From CAZLBC01 sp964557575 (GTDB lineage Bacteria; Planctomycetota; Phycisphaerae; SM23-33), in assembly GCA_964557575.1 (NCBI GenBank), contig CAZLBC010000163.1, positions 1 to 6,550 on the forward strand: a stretch of DNA of 6,550 bases. Direction: 5' to 3'. Of the stretch, positions 1 to 5,723 are shown piece after piece (position 1 is the first letter of the stretch; each line of letters begins with the position of its first letter). A program made the translations under genes and the position numbers. The notes beneath the pieces were generated by a model. That model was not told the origin of the DNA. It made no database searches and worked only from the letters and a program-made list of their open reading frames with translations.

Positions 1-144
1 CTTTCATGATGCACCTGCCTAACACAGCAAATATAATAATATAATAACTGATATTAGTGGTACTTACATGTAATTATATGCCGCGCCGGGCAGACCGGAA
101 AAGGGTATTTACAGCAATCATTTTGAAAAAGCTACGCTGTCCCG

Positions 145-1737
145 TTACCAGAAGACGATGAAGAAGATCACCACCCCCGCTATCACCGCCGCTCCCGCCA
201 GCTTGACGACCGGCTCGGTCTCGACGTCCATCTCCTCGCGGACCGGCAGCGTCCGCGGGCGGTGAAGCGGCCGAATGGCGGTGATGATACCCATGATCGC
301 GCAGAGGATCAGGAAGGTGACGAACACCTGTATCAGGAAATGAAAGCCATCCGAGAAAAACCAGGCCACCCAGTCCCATTCCGGGAGAAGCGGCGTCACC
401 GCGCCCTCGTAGAGGTGCCGGAACTGGAGGAGAAAGTAGATCGCCGGCCCCCCGGCGAGGGCCGTGACGCCCGCCGCGGCCGGGGCCCGGGGAACGACGA
501 AACCGAACAGGAAGGCGGCGACCACCCCCGGCCAGATGTATCCCTGGAACTGCTGGATGAACTGGAAGACGCCGCCGTAGCGCGGATCGTCCAGGACCGG
601 GGCGATCAGGCAGCCGGCGGCGACGAAGACCAGCGTCATGATCCTGCCCAGCAAAACCAGCCGCTTCTGGGGCGCGCACCGGTCGACAAGGCGGTGGTAG
701 ACGTCCATGGTGAAGATCGTGGAGGCCGAGTTGAGCATGGAAGCCAGGGAACTGACGACCGCGCCCGCGATGAAGGCGAACATCAGACCCCGCATCCCGG
801 CGGGAATGAGTTTCTTGATGAGTATCGGGAAGGCCTCGTCGGGTTTCGTCATCTGGTCGCCGTACAACTGCAGCGCCATGATGCCGGGCATGATGATCGC
901 GAAGGGCACCAGCAGCCAGAGCCCCCCCGCGAAGATGACGCCCAGTTGGCCGTGTTTGAGTGTCCGCGCCGCGAGGTTCCGCTGGACGATGAACTGGTTC
1001 AGGCCGCAGTAGTAGATGATGACGATCCACATCCCGGAGGCTACGCCCGTCCAGGGCAGTTTCGAATGGCCGGCGGGGAGGATCACGTGGAGCCGGTCGG
1101 CGTTTTCGGCGGCGAAGTCCCCCCAGCCCCCGCAGGCCTCCAGGCCGAGGTAGAACGTCACCAGTCCCCCCGCCAGCAGTCCCAGGCCCTGGAAGAGATC
1201 GGCCCAGGCAACCGCCTTCAGGCCGCCCCAGGTCGTGTAGAGGGCGGCGATGATCCCGATCAGCCAGGCACCGTGGGCGAGGGGCAACCCGAAAATGGTG
1301 CGCAGCGTCAGCCCGCCCGAGTAGAGGACGGCCGTCAGCAGGACGGCGACGTAGACGACGACCGTCATCACCGCCATGATCGCCCGGGCCGCGGAGTTGT
1401 AGCGATACTCGAGGAACTCCGGCATGGTGTAGATGCCCGCCTTCAGGAACCGCGGCAGGAGGGTGAACGCGATGATCACAATCCCCACCGAGCCGGCGAG
1501 TTGCCAGGCGCTGACCGCCAGACCCACCTCCCCGGCGCCCTGGCCGGCCATCCCCACGAACTGCTCGGTGGAGATGTTGGCCGCCACGATGGACAGGCCG
1601 ATCAGCGGCCAGGCGAGGCCCCTGCCGGCGAGGAAATAGTCCTCGCTGTTCTTTTCCCGCCGGCTCTTGTACATGCTGACGGAAACCACCACGGCGAAAA
1701 AGGCGCCGAACACCAGTATGTCCGCGAGACCGAGCAT
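145..1737 (-). CDS. Sodium:solute symporter (SSS family, SGLT-like)
   Basis: A 530-residue inner-membrane cotransporter expected to import a small polar solute, probably a sugar or polyol, together with Na+. It aligns by eye, end to end, with Vibrio SglT as I remember it: the EDYFLAGR motif (residues 32-39), NISTEQFVGM (54-63), GIYTMPEF (101-108), the WADLFQ segment with Asp180, YYCGLNQFIVQR (242-253), the AVVSSLASMLNS stretch (326-337) and a C-terminus ending in FW. The stretch is hydrophobic throughout, consistent with about 14 membrane helices. Sodium-site residues Ala326, Ser329 and Ser330 and the inner-gate Tyr243 are kept, but several sugar-contacting positions are changed. I chose the ATG at 1737 because GGAGAG lies about seven bases upstream and the protein then starts like its relatives; a longer frame up to 1854 adds 39 residues of unlikely composition. 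The gene is divergent from the thioredoxin gene. No clear terminator follows it. Family is sure; substrate is not. Confidence 0.93.
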   Translation of the reverse strand: MLGLADILVFGAFFAVVVSVSMYKSRREKNSEDYFLAGRGLAWPLIGLSIVAANISTEQFVGMAGQGAGEVGLAVSAWQLAGSVGIVIIAFTLLPRFLKAGIYTMPEFLEYRYNSAARAIMAVMTVVVYVAVLLTAVLYSGGLTLRTIFGLPLAHGAWLIGIIAALYTTWGGLKAVAWADLFQGLGLLAGGLVTFYLGLEACGGWGDFAAENADRLHVILPAGHSKLPWTGVASGMWIVIIYYCGLNQFIVQRNLAARTLKHGQLGVIFAGGLWLLVPFAIIMPGIMALQLYGDQMTKPDEAFPILIKKLIPAGMRGLMFAFIAGAVVSSLASMLNSASTIFTMDVYHRLVDRCAPQKRLVLLGRIMTLVFVAAGCLIAPVLDDPRYGGVFQFIQQFQGYIWPGVVAAFLFGFVVPRAPAAAGVTALAGGPAIYFLLQFRHLYEGAVTPLLPEWDWVAWFFSDGFHFLIQVFVTFLILCAIMGIITAIRPLHRPRTLPVREEMDVETEPVVKLAGAAVIAGVVIFFIVFW

Positions 1738-1886
1738 GTGCGTCTCTCCGTATGCCGAAAGCGATTCTACCCTTCCGGGGGGCGGGGGTAAAGCAGTGCG
1801 TGAAAAGAGAGCCGCCGTCGCGGCCGTCGGACCGAATTGCCCCCGGACGCCCATTTTTTACCGAAGATCGCTGAATATGCCGTACT

Positions 1887-1916
1887 TTTTCACCTCGTAT
1901 GTGTTAATAATATACT
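1887..1916 (+). promoter_or_regulatory. Weak sigma70-type promoter candidate
   Basis: TTTTCA at 1887-1892 and TATACT at 1911-1916, 18 bases apart, match the sigma70 hexamers at four and five of six positions. It would start transcription near 1923, giving a leader of about 260 bases before the thioredoxin-like gene, and the palindromes at 1956-1987 would lie just inside the transcript. The region is A+T rich, so chance matches are likely. Confidence 0.25.
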
Positions 1917-1955
1917 CAAACCGACCGATGGGAGATTGCAACTGCATATACGGAA

Positions 1956-1987
1956 GATGGCGGCCGCCATCGCGCGCAGTCGCGACT
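1956..1987. promoter_or_regulatory. Pair of perfect palindromes, possible operator
   Basis: GATGGCGGCCGCCATC (1956-1971) is a perfect 16-base palindrome. Six bases later AGTCGCGACT (1978-1987) is a perfect 10-base palindrome. They sit between two divergent genes, where binding sites for a dimeric repressor or activator are expected. No regulator gene lies in the window to pair with them, so the role as operator is inferred from symmetry and position only. Confidence 0.4.
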
Positions 1988-2092
1988 ACCTTCGGGCCTG
2001 CTGCACACAGGCGGTAACGGTTTGAATCGCCGAAAAGGGGGGAACCCGCCGGCCGTTGTGGACGTTTTATCCTTCTGTTACCGCGGTTATCG

Positions 2093-2101
2093 TGGTACGA
2101 T
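2093..2101 (+). promoter_or_regulatory. Extended -10 candidate upstream of thioredoxin-like gene
   Basis: TGGTACGAT fits the TGnTAnnnT extended -10 pattern about 80 bases before the ATG at 2183. The would-be -35 (TTCTGT, 2073-2078) is poor. The right arm of the 8-base inverted pair (2077-2084) overlaps the -35 side, which could matter for control. It is an alternative to the candidate at 1887-1916. Confidence 0.25.
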
Positions 2102-2182
2102 CGACGTGAGAGGACCGGACGATTTCAGCGGCGTCTCCGGAACCCCTCGTTATTATCTCCCCCGAGAACAGAAAGGAAACTC

Positions 2183-3112
2183 ATGAATAGCTCAAAACTT
2201 ATTATTTTTGCAGCAGTTATGCTCATTGTTTCGCCGGCGATTGCGGGCGAACTGTGGACAGAGGACTTCGCGGCCGCCAAGAAGACCGCCGCAAAGGAGG
2301 ACAAAGACCTGCTGTTGAACTTCAGCGGGTCGGACTGGTGCGGCTGGTGCCAGAAACTGGACAAGGAAGTCTTCGACCATGAATCCTTTACGCCGAAGGC
2401 CACGAAAGAATACGTGCCGGTAAAGCTTGATTTTCCCCGAAACGCCCCCCAGTCGGACGAGATAAAAAAGCAGAACCGGGCGCTGCAGCGCACATATGGC
2501 GTCAGTGGATTCCCGACGATCCTCCTGACCGATGCGGACGGCGAAGTCTACGCCCGCACGGGATATCAGAAGGGCGGGCCCGAGAAGTACCTGACCCACC
2601 TCGCCGAGCTGCAGAAGAACAAGGAACAGCGGAACGCGCTCGAAAAGAAGATCGAGAATGCCGACGGCGTGAAAAAGGCGAAGGCGATGGACGCGCTGGT
2701 GGAGTGGAAACAGGACGAGGACCTCCCGGTCGACCCCGCGGTCTACGGGAAGATCGTCGAACTTGCCCCGGAAGACACCGACGGGCTGAAGACCAAGTAC
2801 CAGAGCAAGGCCCTGATGCACCGGACCATGAAAAACGTCGAGGCCTCGATGAAGAACAAAAACGCCGCCGGGGCGGTCAAGTCCATCGACGAGGGCGTGA
2901 AATCCGAGACGCTCGGAAAAGAGGAGCGGCAGAAACTCCTCTTCGTCAAGGGACAGATCCACCTGTCGCAGGGCGACGCGACGAACGGACTGAAGGCCTT
3001 CCAGGACGCCCGGGCGGTCGACCCCGCAACCCGGCTCGGCACGGGGCTCGCGAATCTCATCGAGCGCCTGAAGAAACAGATGGCGCAGCAGCAGAAGCAG
3101 CCGAAGAAATAA
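2183..3112 (+). CDS. Secreted thioredoxin-fold protein with C-terminal helical region
   Basis: A 309-residue protein predicted to leave the cytoplasm and act on disulfides or as a thiol reductase. Residues 1-21 form a signal peptide (Lys5, hydrophobic core, then AIA before Gly22). The thioredoxin fold follows, with the redox motif WCGWC (Cys53, Cys56) and the expected cis-proline in GFPT (Pro111); the layout resembles the Thioredoxin_7 / DUF255-like group. After about residue 145 the chain is charged and probably all-helical. Residues about 250-282 (KGQIHLSQGD to ARAVDP) look like one tetratricopeptide-type repeat, and the tail is rich in Gln and Lys. AAAGGAA ends about five bases before the ATG and supports this start. 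It is a single-gene unit, divergent from the symporter and ended by its own terminator. Partner or substrate is not shown by the sequence; the signal could also be a weak anchor. Confidence 0.88.
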   Translation: MNSSKLIIFAAVMLIVSPAIAGELWTEDFAAAKKTAAKEDKDLLLNFSGSDWCGWCQKLDKEVFDHESFTPKATKEYVPVKLDFPRNAPQSDEIKKQNRALQRTYGVSGFPTILLTDADGEVYARTGYQKGGPEKYLTHLAELQKNKEQRNALEKKIENADGVKKAKAMDALVEWKQDEDLPVDPAVYGKIVELAPEDTDGLKTKYQSKALMHRTMKNVEASMKNKNAAGAVKSIDEGVKSETLGKEERQKLLFVKGQIHLSQGDATNGLKAFQDARAVDPATRLGTGLANLIERLKKQMAQQQKQPKK

Positions 3113-3118
3113 TCCCGG

Positions 3119-3144
3119 GGGACGGTCTTATTCCGTCCCTTTTT
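3119..3144 (+). terminator. Intrinsic terminator of the thioredoxin-like gene
   Basis: GGGACGG (3119-3125) pairs fully with CCGTCCC (3133-3139) around the loop TCTTATT, followed at once by five T residues (3140-3144). It begins seven bases after the stop of the thioredoxin-like gene. It overlaps the 3' end of the convergent TrkA-C gene, whose TAA stop (3130-3128) lies in the loop. Read on the minus strand there is no T-run directly after the stem, so it should act mainly on plus-strand transcripts. Confidence 0.85.
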
Positions 3145-3913
3145 CAGCCCGCATCCGTTCCGCCGTTTCCTGCGCTTCGAGCCGCGCCGCCTCGGTCTGC
3201 TCGGCCCGGTCGCGGTCCCGGTCACCCTGCGTGCCCTTCTGTCGGACGTCTATATTGTCAACGGCGTCCGCTTGTCCGTACAGCACCAGCAGGTCGCCGG
3301 CCGCGATCTCGGTAGTGCCCGTCGGAACGCCGACGTAGCCACCGTCCTGCCGCTGTATCCCCAGGACGGTGATACCTTCGGCGTGGAGGTCGAGGTCGGC
3401 GAGGGTCCTGCCGACCACCCAGTCGTTTTCCTCGACGTATACCTCCGCTATCCCGAAATCGTCGGACAGCCGCAGCAGCTTGACGTAGTCCTTGACTCCC
3501 GCGCCGCTCAACCGGTTCAGGGCCCGGTCGATCACCCGTTCCATGCCCCGGGTTATCCACCGGCTGGAGGCCAGGAACCACAGTCCCGTCAACCCCGCTA
3601 TCAGAATGCCCATGCGCAGCGGCAGCGAGGATTGGTCGTCGGTCCGAACGAATGCAAGGACCAGTGAGGTAATTGCCGTGACGATACCGGCGTTACCCAG
3701 GAGCATCAGGAGCATGACGATGCGCCGGCGAACCGGGTGCTTCATCATCTGTTCGCTTTCGGCGGTCGTGAATCCGCAGCCGGTGAGGGCGGAGCGCGCC
3801 TGGAATCGCGCCAGTTCGCGCGAGAGTCCGGTCAGGGTCAGCGCCGCCGTGGCGATACGCGTGACCACGATCGAGAGGACCAGTATGACGAGCAGCGATA
3901 CGATTGCCAGCAT
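3128..3913 (-). CDS. Membrane protein with TrkH-like pore motif and TrkA-C (RCK_C) domain
   Basis: A 261-residue inner-membrane protein, probably linked to K+ or another cation. Hydrophobic segments lie at about 2-23, 65-89 and 101-118. Between the first two is SALTGCGFTT (41-50), which resembles the pore-loop filter segment of TrkH/KtrB transporters, so residues 1-89 look like one M1-P-M2 unit. The C-terminal part, about 143-222, reads as a TrkA-C domain (DDFGIAEVYV, then VVGRTLADLDL and the GDLLVLYG strand near the end), a ligand-binding regulatory module of K+ systems. Residues 225-261 form a charged Glu/Arg-rich tail, likely helical. AAGGA about nine bases upstream supports the ATG at 3913. 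No NAD-binding TrkA-N domain is present. The gene follows the hsp20 operon terminator by 72 bases and converges on the thioredoxin-like gene. The ion and whether it forms a pore are inferred. Confidence 0.8.
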   Translation of the reverse strand: MLAIVSLLVILVLSIVVTRIATAALTLTGLSRELARFQARSALTGCGFTTAESEQMMKHPVRRRIVMLLMLLGNAGIVTAITSLVLAFVRTDDQSSLPLRMGILIAGLTGLWFLASSRWITRGMERVIDRALNRLSGAGVKDYVKLLRLSDDFGIAEVYVEENDWVVGRTLADLDLHAEGITVLGIQRQDGGYVGVPTGTTEIAAGDLLVLYGQADAVDNIDVRQKGTQGDRDRDRAEQTEAARLEAQETAERMRAEKGTE

Positions 3914-3985
3914 GGGATCTATCCTTCCTGCGATTCAGGTTGCGTATCGGACTCTCTCGGCCGGCACGACGGTCGGTCTCCGCGT

Positions 3986-4015
3986 AAAAAAAAAGCGCCC
4001 CCGCCGGGGGGCGCT
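3986..4015 (-). terminator. Strong intrinsic terminator of the hsp20 operon
   Basis: On the minus strand AGCGCCCCC (4015-4007) pairs perfectly with GGGGGCGCT (4002-3994) around the four-base loop CGGC, followed by eight T residues (3993-3986). It starts about 25 bases after the stop of the last hsp20 gene. The nine-pair, almost all G:C stem and long T-tract make it the strongest terminator in the window. Confidence 0.95.
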
Positions 4016-4039
4016 CGCTGCGCGAACCGGCGCGGGGTT

Positions 4040-4573
4040 CTATGTCACCTCGATTCTCCTGGCGGCGGGAACGTTGGTCTCCACCTTCGGCAGCGTCACC
4101 GTCAGCGTTCCTTTCCGGTACGCGGCCTCGGCCGTGTCGGCGTCAACCGCCGCCGGCAGGGGAATCGTCCGACTGAAACTGCCGTACCACGATTCCCTGA
4201 GGTGGTACTGTTTATCGTCTTCTTCTCGCCCGCCGCTCTTTTCTCCCTGGATGGTAATGGCGCGGGGATAGATGGCGACGTCGATGTCTTCCGGGTTCAT
4301 CCCCGGTAGTTCGGCGCTGATTTCGATCGCGGCATCCGTTTCCTCGATGTCCACGCGGGGCAGTCCCGTACCGAGCAGATCCCCGCCAAAAGGACTCCGG
4401 CGTGCCGGCGGGAAAAAGTCCCGTCCCCACGCCGGCCGCCGGTCGTCATCGAAAAACCATTCCATCCCGGGGTGGGCATCGGGCGGGTACGCGCGGTCGC
4501 GACGCGCGGTCCGCACCGGCCGCTTGCCCCAGTTCCAGGGCATAAGCTGCGCCATTTTCTTCGGCAGTGACAT
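4040..4573 (-). CDS. Small heat shock protein Hsp20, third gene of operon
   Basis: A 177-residue ATP-independent holdase expected to bind unfolding proteins in the cytoplasm. The alpha-crystallin domain spans about residues 71-165: PRVDIEETD opens it, AELPGMNPEDIDV (88-100) is the typical ELPG segment, and YRKGTLTVTLPK (152-163) is the GVL box, here GTL rather than GVL. The C-terminal IEV (174-176) is the I-x-I/V motif that docks neighbouring dimers. The N-terminal arm of about 70 residues is longer than in its two neighbours and is rich in Arg, Trp, Phe and Pro. The ATG at 4573 is chosen over the GTG at 4576 because AAGGAGGTG leaves six bases after GGAGG for the former and only three for the latter. 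It begins 19 bases after the stop of the preceding hsp20 gene and is followed by the operon terminator. Confidence 0.93.
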   Translation of the reverse strand: MSLPKKMAQLMPWNWGKRPVRTARRDRAYPPDAHPGMEWFFDDDRRPAWGRDFFPPARRSPFGGDLLGTGLPRVDIEETDAAIEISAELPGMNPEDIDVAIYPRAITIQGEKSGGREEDDKQYHLRESWYGSFSRTIPLPAAVDADTAEAAYRKGTLTVTLPKVETNVPAARRIEVT

Positions 4574-4592
4574 CACGCACCTCCTTTCCCGG

Positions 4593-4997
4593 TCAGCCCG
4601 ATTTCACCTCTATCTTTTTCCGGCTGGGACTGGTCTTGGGGAGGGTCAGCGTGAGGACCCCGTTGTTCATGTTCGCCTGTATGTTGTCGCGATCGATCTC
4701 GCTGGTGAGGGAAAACGACCGCTGGAAATTGCCGACGTCATACTCGGCGTACGCCGGCTGCCCGTCCGACCGGCGGGCGTCGCCGACCGTGCCGTGCACC
4801 GTAAGCACGTCCTTTTCAAGCGTGATGTCGACGTCGTCGGCACCCACGCCGGGCATGTCCGCCACCAGTACGATGTTCTCATTGTTTTCCAGGATATCCG
4901 TGGGGGGCATGAACATCCTTCCCTCGCGGGTGGGTTCGACGCCCTCGCGGACCTGCGTTTCCTTCTTGGCCATTTCTTTTGTATTGTTGTCTGCCAT
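4593..4997 (-). CDS. Small heat shock protein Hsp20, second gene of operon
   Basis: A 134-residue holdase chaperone, the shortest of the three. Residues 1-30 form a polar, charged arm with little hydrophobic content, unlike the arms of its neighbours. The alpha-crystallin domain runs from about residue 31 to 122 (PPTDILENNE, then VADMPGVGADDVDI and NNGVLTLTLPK with the GVL box at 113-115). The tail carries the IEV docking motif at 129-131. The stretch YAEYDVGNFQRSFSL (83-97) is close to a pattern I know from Hsp20 proteins of diverse bacteria. The start at 4997 is set by AAGGAGGTG seven bases upstream; an extension to 5021 would run through that site. It lies 54 bases after the first gene and 19 before the third, so co-transcription is very likely. 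Confidence 0.93.
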   Translation of the reverse strand: MADNNTKEMAKKETQVREGVEPTREGRMFMPPTDILENNENIVLVADMPGVGADDVDITLEKDVLTVHGTVGDARRSDGQPAYAEYDVGNFQRSFSLTSEIDRDNIQANMNNGVLTLTLPKTSPSRKKIEVKSG

Positions 4998-5051
4998 GAT
5001 ACACCTCCTTCGGCATTGCATCCGCTTGTACGAAATCGGAGAAACAACCCG

Positions 5052-5480
5052 TCACTTCACGGCGATCTTCTTTGGTTTCTCCGCATCGCTGCGCTCCAGC
5101 CGCACCTTCAGGACACCGTCGCGATACTTCGCGTCCACCTTCTCGGAATCGACGCCGAAGGGGAGTTCGATATCGCGGGTGAAGGTCCCGAAGACACGTT
5201 CCCGCCGGTGCCACGTGTCGTCATCTGACGTCTGTTCCGGCTTCCGCTCGCCGCGGATGGTCAGCAGGCGATCGTTGACCGTGACATCGAGATCATCGGG
5301 TGCCACGCCGGGCAGTTCGGCGGTTACCACGGCGCCCTCGGCATCGGTATAGAGATTAACCGGTGGAAACGAGCCGGGTCGTGAAGCGGAAAAATCGCTG
5401 AAGAGCCGGTTCATCTCTCTTTCCACTTCCCGCAGTCTGCGCCATGGGCTCAACCAGCTTGTGTGCATTAAACCGTTCAT
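5052..5480 (-). CDS. Small heat shock protein Hsp20, first gene of operon
   Basis: A 142-residue holdase chaperone of the common bacterial HspA/Hsp18 form. The amphipathic N-terminal arm (WLSPWRRLREVEREMNRLF, 9-27) is the typical helix before the alpha-crystallin domain, which covers about residues 40-130: PPVNLYTDAEG, VTAELPGVAPDDLDV (52-66), ERVFGTFTRDIELP (94-107) and KYRDGVLKVRL (118-128) with an intact GVL box. The tail KKIAVK gives the I-x-V motif (139-141). It has no cysteine. The ATG at 5480 follows AAAGGAGGTG at the best spacing; the TTG at 5498 lies within or before that ribosome site and can be dismissed. As the first gene of the operon it is preceded by an A+T-rich promoter region and a structured leader. 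Of the three paralogues it is the most canonical. Confidence 0.95.
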   Translation of the reverse strand: MNGLMHTSWLSPWRRLREVEREMNRLFSDFSASRPGSFPPVNLYTDAEGAVVTAELPGVAPDDLDVTVNDRLLTIRGERKPEQTSDDDTWHRRERVFGTFTRDIELPFGVDSEKVDAKYRDGVLKVRLERSDAEKPKKIAVK

Positions 5481-5483
5481 GGT

Positions 5484-5580
5484 GCCACCTCCTTTCAATA
5501 CTTACTGTGCATTGAATCGACTGCTGTTGTCCCTGAGGCCGGCACTGTGCCGTGCCTCCGCTGATAATTTTGCAAACAGC
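5484..5580 (-). promoter_or_regulatory. Structured 5' leader of the hsp20 operon
   Basis: The leader RNA holds a strong hairpin: GAGGC/GCCTC and CGGCA/TGCCG arms (5535-5558) give ten base pairs, one bulged base and a three-base loop. An outer GCTGTT/AACAGC pair (5580-5575 with 5528-5523) can enclose it. Nearer the gene TTCAAT (5516-5511) pairs with ATTGAA (5499-5494), whose end merges into the AAAGGAGGTG ribosome site (5495-5486). As an alternative, GCC..CCTC (5543-5535) could pair with GAGG.GGC (5491-5484) and cover the ribosome site. These pairings are visible; a thermosensor role is inference. Confidence 0.4.
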
Positions 5581-5638
5581 ATGCCAGTGGCCGCGTTGAT
5601 TTTCATCGCGTATTAAAAAAACTCATAAGCTATTTATA

Positions 5639-5666
5639 GTAATATATTTATAAAGAATAATGACAA
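5639..5666 (-). promoter_or_regulatory. Promoter candidate for the hsp20 operon
   Basis: TTGTCA (5666-5661) matches the -35 hexamer at five of six positions, and TATTAC (5644-5639) matches the -10 at four of six with a 16-base spacer; TACTAT (5641-5636) at 19 bases is an alternative. Transcription would start near 5630, leaving a leader of about 150 bases. I find no CIRCE inverted repeat and no complete sigma32 promoter. The surrounding A+T richness favours a promoter here, but the exact hexamers are uncertain. Confidence 0.4.
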
Positions 5667-5704
5667 CGAGAATGAGTGTGTGGAAATGGGGAGAAAAAAC
5701 CGAC

Positions 5705-5723
5705 AAAACTGTCATTTTGACAG
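5705..5723 (-). terminator. Possible intrinsic terminator after the VanZ-family gene
   Basis: CTGTCA-AAA-TGACAG is a perfect six-pair inverted repeat (5723-5709) followed on the minus strand by TTTT (5708-5705) and, a few bases on, six more T residues. It lies 110 bases past the VanZ stop and before the hsp20 promoter candidate. The stem is short and only half G:C, so it may be weak, or the symmetry may instead be a protein-binding site. Confidence 0.4.

Larger units (their letters stand above)
1738..2182. other. Divergent intergenic region, no gene seen
   Basis: This 445-base gap separates the start of the symporter gene from the start of the thioredoxin-like gene, so it should hold both promoters. 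The middle (about 1880-1955) is A+T rich; the flanks are G+C rich. Short open frames here lack Shine-Dalgarno sites and recognisable motifs. It contains two adjacent palindromes (1956-1971 and 1978-1987) and an 8-base inverted pair, GCGGTAAC at 2011-2018 and GTTACCGC at 2077-2084. I could not find a convincing -35/-10 pair for the symporter on the minus strand. Confidence 0.7.

Noticed and set aside
1..7. Possible start of another minus-strand gene (ATG at 7-5, with AGG about six bases upstream)
   Set aside because: Only two codons fall inside the window, too little to support a gene.
60..144. Terminator after the symporter gene
   Set aside because: A weak ACAGC/GCTGT pairing with a 20-base loop and a TTTTT inside the loop does not form a standard intrinsic terminator.
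262..1791. A 509-codon open frame on the plus strand opposite the symporter
   Set aside because: The translation is rich in Arg, Asp, Glu, Gly and Pro with no domain, as expected from the complement of a G+C-rich gene. The minus-strand reading gives a full-length, recognisable transporter.
4272..5352. Long plus-strand open frames across the hsp20 operon
   Set aside because: They are antisense to three clear Hsp20 genes, have no Shine-Dalgarno site and no recognisable motifs.
5684..5691. CCCCATTT on the minus strand, like the -10 part of a sigma32 heat shock promoter
   Set aside because: No sequence resembling CTTGAAA is found at 12-17 bases upstream, so the match is incomplete and may be chance.
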